Positions 16,717-23,819 of a stretch of DNA of 25,578 nucleotides are shown here, in pieces. Within the stretch, counting starts at the first letter, position 1, and each line of letters opens with the position of its first letter. The translations under genes were made by a program, and so were the position numbers. This stretch comes from Candidatus Rhodoferax odensensis (lineage in GTDB: Bacteria; Pseudomonadota; Gammaproteobacteria; Burkholderiales; Burkholderiaceae_C), in assembly GCA_016718405.1 (NCBI GenBank), contig JADKDJ010000037.1, positions 1 through 25,578 on the forward strand. Reading direction: 5' to 3'. The notes under the pieces are model-generated. The model made no database searches, was not told where the DNA came from, and was given only the letters and a program-made list of their open reading frames with translations.

Positions 16717-16744
16717 ATTACGTGATAAACCACAGGAGACAAGC

Positions 16745-19462
16745 ATGTCAGCCGTTCCCGCAAGCACCGCCCAACAAAGCGTCGCCGACGCCGATTTCGC
16801 CGAAACCCGTGAGTGGATGGACGCCCTGTCCGCTGTGATTCAAAGCGAAGGTCCCGAACGCGCCCACTACCTGCTGGAGCAACTGCTGGAGCATGCGCGT
16901 CAGAGCAGTATCGACATGCCGTTCTCAGCCAATACCGGCTATGTCAACACCATTGAGTCCGACCAGGAAGAGCACTCGCCAGGCAATCTGGCGTTGGAAG
17001 GGCGCCTGCGCGCCTACATGCGCTGGAATGCCATGGCGATGGTGGTCAAGGCCAATCGCCACTACCCCGCCGACGGCGGCGACCTGGGTGGGCACATCGG
17101 TTCCTTTGCCTCGCTGGCACACATGTTTGGCGCGGGTTTCAACCATTTCTGGCACGCCGAGAGCAATGAGCCCGGCAAGGAGCATGGAGGCGATTGCCTG
17201 TTTATCCAGGGCCACTCCGCGCCGGGCGTCTACGCCCGCGCCTACCTCGAGGGGCGCTTGTCGGAAGAGCAGTTGCTCAACTTCCGCCAGGAGGTCGATG
17301 GCAAGGGGCTGTCGAGCTACCCGCATCCCAAGCTGATGCCCGACTTCTGGCAGTTCTCGACCGTGTCGATGGGCCTGGGCCCCTTGATGGCGATTTACCA
17401 GGCGCGCTTTCTGAAGTACCTGCACGCCCGCGGCATTGCCAACACCGAGAACCGCAAGGTGTGGGTGTTTTGTGGCGACGGTGAAATGGATGAGGTGGAG
17501 TCGCTTGGTGCCATTGGTCTGGCCGCGCGCGAGAAGCTCGACAACCTGGTGTTCGTGGTCAACTGCAACCTGCAACGGCTCGACGGTCCGGTGCGTGGCA
17601 ACGGCAAGATCATCCAGGAACTCGAAGGCGAGTTCCGCGGCTCCGGCTGGAACGTCATCAAGGTCATCTGGGGCAGCGACTGGGACGCCCTGCTCGCGCG
17701 CGACAAGGACGGCGCGCTGCGCAAGGTGATGATGGAAACGCTTGATGGTGACTACCAGGCCTTCAAGGCCAACGACGGTGCCTTCGTGCGCAAGAACTTC
17801 TTTGGTCGTGATCCCCGCACGCTGGAGCTGGTTTCCAAGATGAGCGACGACGACATCTGGGCGCTGCGCCGTGGTGGGCATGACAACAAGAAGATGTATG
17901 CCGCGTTTCATGCCGCAACCCAGCACACCGGTCAGCCTACGGTGATTCTGGCCAAGACCGTCAAAGGCTTTGGCATGGGCAAAGCCGGCGAAGGCAAGAA
18001 CAACGTGCACCAGACCAAGAAGCTCACCGACGAGGACATCAAGGCCTTTCGCGACCGCTTCAACATCCCGGTGCCCGACAGCGAGATCGCCAAGCTGCCG
18101 TTTTACAAGCCGGCGGACGACACCCCAGAGATGCGCTACTTGCACGAGCGGCGCAAGGCCCTGGGGGGCTACCTGCCGCACCGGCGCACCAAGGCCGACG
18201 AGCAGTTCACGGTGCCTTCGATCGACACCTTCAAGTCGGTGATGGAAGCCACTCCAGAGGGCCGTGAGATTTCCACCACCCAGGCCTATGTTCGCTTTTT
18301 GACGACGCTGCTGCGCGACAAGGCGCTGGGCCCGCGCGTAGTGCCGGTGGTGGTGGACGAGTCGCGCACCTTCGGGATGGAGGGCTTGTTCCGCCAGATC
18401 GGCATCTACAACCCGGCCGGCCAGAACTACACGCCAGTGGACAAAGACCAGGTGATGTACTACCGGGAAGACAAGGCCGGCCAGATCTTGCAAGAGGGCA
18501 TCAACGAAGCCGGTGGCATGGCCAGTTGGATTGCGGCCGCCACCAGTTACAGCACCAGCAACCGCATCATGGTGCCGTTCTACGTGTACTACTCGATGTT
18601 CGGTTTCCAGCGTATTGGCGACCTGGCCTGGGCCGCGGGCGACATGCTGGCGCGCGGGTTCTTGCTGGGCGGCACCTCTGGCCGCACCACGCTTAATGGC
18701 GAAGGCTTGCAGCACGAAGACGGCCACAGCCAGATCCTGGCCAACACCATACCGAACTGCGTCAGCTACGACCCGACCTTTGCGCATGAGGTGGGCGTGA
18801 TCCTGCACCACGGCTTGAAGCGCATGGTGGAAAAGCAGGAGGATGTCTTCTACTACATCACGCTGCTTAACGAAAACTACGCCATGCCCGGCTTGGCCGA
18901 AGGCACCGAAGAGCAAATCATCAAGGGCATGTACCTGTGCAAGGAGGGTCCCAAGATGACGCCGCGGGTGCAGTTGCTGGGCTCTGGTGCGATTCTGCGC
19001 GAGTCGCTGGCGGCACAGGAGCTGCTGGCGATCGATTGGGGCGTGGGCTCCAACGTCTGGAGTTGCCCAAGCTTCAATGAACTGGCGCGCGACGGCCAGG
19101 ATTGCGAGCGCTACAACCTGTTGCACCCCGAAGCGCCGCCACGGCTGCCCTTTGTGGCCCAGCAACTCGACAAGCACACGGGCCCGGTCATCACCGCCAC
19201 CGACTATATGAAGGTCTTCGGCGAGCAGATTCGCCCCTTCATTCCAAAGGGTCGCAATTACAAGGTGCTCGGCACCGACGGTTTTGGCCGAAGTGATTTC
19301 AGGGCCAAGCTGCGCGAGCACTTTGAGGTCAACCGCCACTACATCGTGGTCGCTGCGCTCAAGGCCCTGAGCGAAGACGGCACCGTGCCGGCCAGCAAAG
19401 TCAGCGAGGCGATCGCCAAGTACGGCATCAAGACTGACACCCTCAACCCGCTGTATGCCTGA
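16745..19462 (+). CDS. aceE: pyruvate dehydrogenase E1 component, homodimeric type
   Basis: AceE decarboxylates pyruvate with thiamine diphosphate and passes the acetyl group to the lipoyl domains of AceF. The 905-residue length is typical of the single-chain (alpha2) E1 of Gram-negative bacteria. Blocks seen: FSANTGYVNTI, HYPADGGDLGGHIGSFASLAHMFGAGFNHFWHA, HSAPGVYARAYLEGRL, the ThDP/Mg motif GDGEMDEVESLGAI followed by NCNLQRLDGPVRGN, KTVKGFGMG, and in the C-terminal half DESRTFGMEGLFRQIGIY and TTLNGEGLQHEDGHS. AGGAG (16733-16737) is 7 bases before the ATG. First gene of the PDH operon; the stop is followed one base later by repeat copy C, then aceF begins 67 bases downstream. Confidence 0.98.
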   Translation: MSAVPASTAQQSVADADFAETREWMDALSAVIQSEGPERAHYLLEQLLEHARQSSIDMPFSANTGYVNTIESDQEEHSPGNLALEGRLRAYMRWNAMAMVVKANRHYPADGGDLGGHIGSFASLAHMFGAGFNHFWHAESNEPGKEHGGDCLFIQGHSAPGVYARAYLEGRLSEEQLLNFRQEVDGKGLSSYPHPKLMPDFWQFSTVSMGLGPLMAIYQARFLKYLHARGIANTENRKVWVFCGDGEMDEVESLGAIGLAAREKLDNLVFVVNCNLQRLDGPVRGNGKIIQELEGEFRGSGWNVIKVIWGSDWDALLARDKDGALRKVMMETLDGDYQAFKANDGAFVRKNFFGRDPRTLELVSKMSDDDIWALRRGGHDNKKMYAAFHAATQHTGQPTVILAKTVKGFGMGKAGEGKNNVHQTKKLTDEDIKAFRDRFNIPVPDSEIAKLPFYKPADDTPEMRYLHERRKALGGYLPHRRTKADEQFTVPSIDTFKSVMEATPEGREISTTQAYVRFLTTLLRDKALGPRVVPVVVDESRTFGMEGLFRQIGIYNPAGQNYTPVDKDQVMYYREDKAGQILQEGINEAGGMASWIAAATSYSTSNRIMVPFYVYYSMFGFQRIGDLAWAAGDMLARGFLLGGTSGRTTLNGEGLQHEDGHSQILANTIPNCVSYDPTFAHEVGVILHHGLKRMVEKQEDVFYYITLLNENYAMPGLAEGTEEQIIKGMYLCKEGPKMTPRVQLLGSGAILRESLAAQELLAIDWGVGSNVWSCPSFNELARDGQDCERYNLLHPEAPPRLPFVAQQLDKHTGPVITATDYMKVFGEQIRPFIPKGRNYKVLGTDGFGRSDFRAKLREHFEVNRHYIVVAALKALSEDGTVPASKVSEAIAKYGIKTDTLNPLYA

Positions 19463-19463
19463 A

Positions 19464-19515
19464 ACCTTGCGGGTCAGACCACTTTGCGCAGCGAATGTGC
19501 TCTGACCCCAACTGA
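19464..19515 (+). repeat. dispersed hairpin repeat, copy C
   Basis: This is the longest copy (52 bases), beginning ACCTTGCGGGTCAGACC and ending CCCAACTGA. GGGTCAGA (19471-19478) and TCTGACCC (19501-19508) are perfect 8-bp inverted arms, and inner bases CCAC/GTG extend the stem. It fills most of the aceE-aceF spacer and starts one base after the aceE TGA. There is no T-run, so a partial attenuator or mRNA-processing and stability hairpin inside the operon is more likely than full termination. Confidence 0.7.
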
Positions 19516-19529
19516 CTAGAAAGAACAAC

Positions 19530-21210
19530 ATGGCGACAATCGAAATCAAGGTCCCCGATATTGGTGACTTCGCCGAAGTGACGGTGATCGAGCTGATGGT
19601 CAAGCCGGGCGACAGCGTGGCGGTGGACCAGTCTTTGGTGACGGTCGAGTCCGACAAGGCGTCGATGGAGATCCCGTCGAGTCACGCCGGTGTGGTGAAA
19701 GAACTCAAGGTCAAACTCGGCGACAAGGTGGCCGAGGGCTCGGTGGTGCTCATGCTGGAGGTGGCGGGAGCAAGCGCCGCGCCAGGACCAGCGCCTGCCC
19801 CTGCGCCAACGACCGCCGCTGCGCCGGCCGCGCCGTTTGTACCGCTCGCCGCGGTGGCAAGTCCCGCCGCGGCGACGGTTGCAGCCGTGGGGCCGGTGGA
19901 ACTGCGGGTGCCCGACATCGGCGACTTCAAGGACGTGACGGTGATCGAAGTCATGGTCAAGGTGGGCGACAGCGTCAAGCTGGAGCAGTCCTTGATCACG
20001 GTCGAGTCCGACAAGGCTTCCATGGAAATTCCTTCCAGCGCCGCCGGTGTGATCAAGGGCTTGCTGGTCAAGCTTGGCGACAAAGTCAACGTTGGTGACT
20101 TGCTGGCCGTGCTCGAAGGCAGTGCAGTGCCCTCATCGGCACCGGCAGCGGCCCCGGTTGTTGCGCCGCCAGGGGGCAGCAGCGTGGCTGCCGTTGTCGC
20201 ACCCAGTGCGCCAGCCAGCGTGAGTGCGCCACTGCCTGCGCACAACCCAACCGTGGCGCTAACCGGCTTGCCGCATGCCAGCCCGTCGGTGCGCAAGTTC
20301 GCGCGTGAATTGGGTGTGCCGATTGACGAAGTCAGGGGCTCCGGTCCCAAAGGCCGCATCACGCAGGATGATGTGCAAGCCTTCACCAAGTCGGTGATGA
20401 GTGGCGCGGCGCAGACCAGGGCCATGGCCGCCAGCGCGCCCAAGGCCGCCGCGGGTGGCGCCAGCGACGGCGCTGCGCTGGGCCTGATCCCCTGGCCCAA
20501 AGTTGATTTCGCCAAGTTCGGTCCGATCGAGCGCAAGGAGATGAGCCGCATCAAGAAGATCAGCGGTGCCAACCTGCTGCGCAATGCCATCATGATTCCG
20601 GCTGTCACCAACCACGACGACGCCGACATCACGGATCTGGAGGCTTTTCGCGTCTCCACCAATAGGGAGAACGAGAAATCAGGTGTCAAGGTCACGATGC
20701 TGGCCTTCCTGATCAAGGCCTGTGTCGCCGCACTCAAGAAGTACCCCGAGTTCAACAGCTCGCTCGACGGCGACGCCTTGATTTACAAGAACTACTGGCA
20801 CATCGGGTTTGCGGCGGACACGCCCAATGGCTTGATGGTGCCGGTGATCAAGGACGCCGACAAGAAGGGCATTTTCCAGATCAGCGCCGAGATGAGCGAG
20901 TTGGCCAAGAAGGCGCGCGACGGTAAGTTGAGCCCGGCCGAGATGAGCGGCGCCACCTTCACCATCTCCAGCCTGGGCGGCATTGGTGGGCGCTATTTCA
21001 CGCCCATCATTAACGCGCCCGAAGTGTCGATCCTGGGCGTTTGCCGCTCCACCACGGAACCGGTGTGGGACGGCAAGGCGTTCCAGCCGCGCCTGATGCT
21101 GCCCCTTGAGCCTGACCTGGGACCACCGTGTGATTGACGGTGCGGCCGCGGCGCGCTTCAACGTTTATCTGGGCCAGATTTTGGGCGACTTCCGCAGGGT
21201 TCTGTTGTGA
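19530..21210 (+). CDS. aceF: pyruvate dehydrogenase E2, dihydrolipoamide acetyltransferase (frame broken by one extra base)
   Basis: AceF forms the PDH core and moves acetyl groups to CoA. Two lipoyl domains (about 1-76 and 124-198) each carry the lipoylated Lys in ESDKASMEIPSS, separated by Ala/Pro-rich linkers. The peripheral-subunit-binding domain follows (about 250-288, ASPSVRKFARELGVPIDEVRGSG then PKGRITQDDV), and then the catalytic domain (from about 330). An extra T at 21106-21107 (CCCCTTGAG for CCCCTGAG) breaks the frame within LMLPL; the raw frame stops at 21137. Removing one base restores SLTWDHRVIDGAAAARF, which contains the catalytic His and Asp, and an end at TGA 21208-21210 for 559 residues. 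The stop overlaps the next start as GTGA. Loss of the active site would be lethal or severe, so a sequencing error is likely. Confidence 0.95.
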
Positions 21211-21791
21211 CCACGGTGGTTGTCGTCAAGAAGGCTGGGCAGGTGGCGATTGCCGCCGACACCATGGTGACCTTTGGTGACACGCGCCTGGGTCACCGCT
21301 ATGAGCCCAACAGCAAATTGTTCAAGGTTGATGCGGTGGGCGGCGCCAGCTATGTGGGCATTGCGGGGACCGTGGCGCACTTTCCGGTGCTGCGCAAGGC
21401 CATGACGGCCTTGCCCAAGGACCAGCTCAAACTGGGCAGCAAGGACGAGGTGTTTGACACCTTCACCAAGCTGCATCCGCTGCTCAAGGAGTCGTTTTTC
21501 CTGCAGACCAAGGAAGAGGACAACGATCCGTACGAGTCGAGCCAGTTTAGCGTGCTGATTGCCAACGCAAGTGGCATCTATGGCCTGTACAGCTACCGCG
21601 AGGTGTTCGAGTTCAACCAGTTCTGGGGTATTGGCTCGGGGCGCAGCTTCGCGCTGGGCGCGATGTACGCATCGTGGGACAAGGCCAAGACCGCCCGCGA
21701 AGTGGCCAGCATTGGTATCCACGCCGGCTGCGAGTTCGACAAGAACTCCGGCGGGCCGGTGGAGCTGTTCACCCTCAAATCGAAATCGTAG
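21207..21791 (+). CDS. proteasome-like Ntn hydrolase (likely BPH, betaproteobacterial proteasome homologue)
   Basis: A 194-codon gene starting with GTG inside the aceF stop (GTGA overlap), with AGGG seven bases upstream. Removing Met exposes Thr1 of TTVVVVKKAGQVAIAADTMV, as in proteasome beta subunits and HslV, with no propeptide. On that numbering Asp17 matches the conserved proteasome Asp17; Lys36 in NSKLFK stands for Lys33; Ser143 lies in IGSGRSFALGAM, like the Ser129 loop; and Asp177-x-x-Ser180-Gly-Gly in FDKNSGGPVELF matches the Asp166/Ser169 SGG motif. HslV lacks the SGG block and is usually beside hslU, which is absent here. The size (about 193 residues) and host clade fit BPH rather than the longer Anbu proteins. 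A threonine-dependent, ring-forming peptidase is inferred. No unfoldase partner is encoded nearby. Confidence 0.8.
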   Translation: MTTVVVVKKAGQVAIAADTMVTFGDTRLGHRYEPNSKLFKVDAVGGASYVGIAGTVAHFPVLRKAMTALPKDQLKLGSKDEVFDTFTKLHPLLKESFFLQTKEEDNDPYESSQFSVLIANASGIYGLYSYREVFEFNQFWGIGSGRSFALGAMYASWDKAKTAREVASIGIHAGCEFDKNSGGPVELFTLKSKS

Positions 21792-21856
21792 TTTCAGTAA
21801 CGACACACGCGAACCCAAGTTAGGTTGTAGCGCAGCGTACACAAAGAAAGACACCT

Positions 21857-23718
21857 ATGGCGATCCTGGAAATCAAAGTCCCCGATATCGGCGATTTCGC
21901 CGAAGTGACCGTCATCGAGTTGATGGTCAAGCCCGGCGACAGCATCAAGCCCGAGCAAAGCCTGATCACCGTGGAGAGTGACAAAGCCTCCATGGAGATC
22001 CCCAGCAGCCATGCCGGCGTGGTCAAGGAGCTAAGGTCGCCCTGGGCGACAAGGTGAAGGAAGGCTCGCTGGTATTGCTGCTGGAGGCGGCGGACAGTGC
22101 TGGTGCGACGGCCACTGCTGCGGCTCCCGCGTCAATTCAGGCTGCAGCCGCCGCTGCGCCTGCTTCGGTTGCTACTAATTCAGTAGCAAACAATGGCGCC
22201 AGCGCTGCCCCGCCAGCCGCCAGCTTTGCCGGCAACGCCGATCTGGAGTGCGACGTGCTGGTACTGGGCGGTGGCCCCGGCGGCTACAGCGCCGCCTTCC
22301 GCGCAGCTGACCTGGGTCTCAAGGTCATTGTGGTCGAGCGTTATGCGCAGTTGGGTGGCGTCTGCCTCAACGTCGGTTGCATCCCGTCCAAGGCCTTGCT
22401 GCACGTGGCTGCCGTCATGGATGAAGTCTCACACCTGGGCGATCTGGGGGTGGACTTTGGCGCACCGACAGTCAACATCGACAAGTTGCGCGGCCACAAG
22501 GAAAAGGTCATCGGTAAATTGACCGGCGGCCTGGCCGCCATGGCCAAGATGCGCAAGGTGACCATCGTACGCGGCTACGGCAGCTTTGCCGGGGCCAACC
22601 ACCTGGAGGTGGAAGAAACCACCGGCACCAGCCAGGAGAAGACCGGCACCAAGAAAGTGGTGGCGTTCAAAAAGGCCATCATCGCTGCGGGCAGCCAGGC
22701 CGTGCGCCTGCCCTTCATGCCCCAAGACCCGCGCGTGGTGGACAGCACCGGTGCCCTGGCCTTGAAGGAAGTACCCAAACGCATGCTCATCCTGGGCGGG
22801 GGCATCATCGGCCTGGAAATGGGCACCGTCTACTCTACGCTGGGCGCGCGCCTGGACGTGGTGGAAATGCTCGACGGCCTCATGCAAGGCGCCGACCGCG
22901 ACCTGGTCAAAATCTGGCAGAAGATGAACGCCAAGCGTTTTGACAACATCATGCTCAAGACCAAGACCGTCTCCGCACGCGCCTTGCCCGAAGGCATTGA
23001 GGTGACCTTTGCACCAGCGGAGGAGGGCGGTACCGCCCCCGCACCCCAGGTCTACGACCTCGTGCTGCAAGCCGTGGGCCGCACCCCCAACGGCAAGAAG
23101 ATCGCCGCCGAGAAGGCTGGCGTAGCCGTCACAGACCGCGGCTTCATCAACGTCGACATCCAGATGCGCACCAACGTGCCCCACATCTTCGCCATCGGCG
23201 ACATCGTGGGCCAGCCCATGCTGGCGCACAAGGCGGTGCACGAAGCGCATGTGGCGGCCGAAGTCATTGCCGGTGAACTGCAAGGCAACAAGGAACTCGC
23301 CGCGGCCGCCTTCAACGCCCGTGTCATCCCCAGCGTGGCCTACACCGACCCCGAAGTGGCCTGGGTGGGCCTCACCGAAGACCAGGCCAAAGCGCAAGGC
23401 ATCAAGGTCAAGAAGGGCCTGTTCCCCTGGACGGCAAGTGGCCGCGCCATTGCCAATGGCCGCGACGAAGGTGTCACCAAGCTACTGTTTGATGACTCAC
23501 CCGAAGCCCACGGCCACGGCAAGATCCTGGGCGGCGGCATGGTCGGCACGCATGCGGGCGACATGATTGGCGAGATCGCCCTGGCCATCGAGATGGGGGC
23601 GGATGCAGTGGATATCGGCAAGACGATTCACCCGCACCCCACGCTGGGCGAGAGCATCGGCATGGCGGCGGAGGTGGCGCATGGCAGCTGCACGGATGTG
23701 CCTCCAGCGCGCAAGTAA
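21857..23718 (+). CDS. lpdA: dihydrolipoamide dehydrogenase (E3) with N-terminal lipoyl domain (frame broken by one missing base)
   Basis: LpdA reoxidises dihydrolipoamide of the PDH complex using FAD and NAD+. Residues 1-76 form a lipoyl domain (Lys in ESDKASMEIPSS), an arrangement known from betaproteobacterial and neisserial PDH-associated E3. An Ala-rich linker follows, then the flavoprotein: LVLGGGPGGYSAAFRAADLG (FAD), GGVCLNVGCIPSKALLH (redox-active Cys pair), ILGGGIIGLEMGTVYSTLG (NAD), FAIGDIVGQPMLAHKA, and the interface end HPHPTLGESIGMAAEVAHG with the catalytic His-Glu pair. The frame breaks at 22032-22033: GAGCTAAGG lacks one base of GAGCTNAAGG after VVKEL; adding one gives KVALGDKVKEGSLVLLLE and a 620-residue protein. 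Unrepaired, the flavoprotein frame has its first ATG only at 22054. A hairpin repeat lies in the linker. Confidence 0.95.
22169..22189 (+). repeat. perfect hairpin inside the lpdA linker
   Basis: TTGCTACT (22169-22176) and AGTAGCAA (22182-22189) form a perfect 8-bp stem with a 5-base loop AATTC. It is in frame and AT-rich within the GC-rich Ala/Pro linker between the lipoyl and flavoprotein domains, where it encodes VATNSVAN. This looks like a small inserted palindromic element tolerated in a flexible linker. Confidence 0.6.
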
Positions 23719-23741
23719 GCCAGTAGCCAAGCGACCCAGAC

Positions 23742-23771
23742 AAGGCCCGAACTGGCGACGGTTCGGGCTTT
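23742..23771 (+). terminator. terminator of the pyruvate dehydrogenase operon
   Basis: GCCCGAAC (23745-23752) and GTTCGGGC (23761-23768) form a perfect 8-bp stem with an 8-base loop, followed by TTTG. It stands 26 bases after the lpdA stop. The A-run before and T-run after are short, but position and stem fit an intrinsic terminator. Confidence 0.65.
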
Positions 23772-23793
23772 GCGTGCCCCAGCAATCGCCGCA

Positions 23794-23819
23794 GAATACT
23801 GTGCATTCGTACAGTATTC
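23794..23819. promoter_or_regulatory. LexA-box-like palindrome abutting the transposase start
   Basis: GAATACTGT (23794-23802) and ACAGTATTC (23811-23819) are perfect 9-base arms around an 8-base centre. The core TACTG-N10-CAGTA (23797-23816) equals the classical E. coli LexA consensus in all ten defined positions. It directly touches the ATG of the transposase at 23820, leaving no room for a Shine-Dalgarno site, so any transcript from here would be nearly leaderless. Confidence 0.5.

Noticed and set aside
16925..19657. 910-codon open frame on the minus strand, antisense to aceE
   Set aside because: It is the mirror of the strong GC3 codon bias of aceE. The translation is His/Val/Gly-rich without any domain, while aceE on the other strand is unmistakable.
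19682..20755. 357-codon minus-strand frame opposite aceF
   Set aside because: Low-complexity Thr/Ser/Ala-rich translation that mirrors the Ala/Pro linkers and lipoyl domains of aceF; no family signature.
21207..21791. Calling the proteasome-like gene hslV
   Set aside because: The Asp-x-x-Ser-Gly-Gly block and the inserted segment before the Lys33 equivalent are unlike HslV, and there is no hslU next to it.
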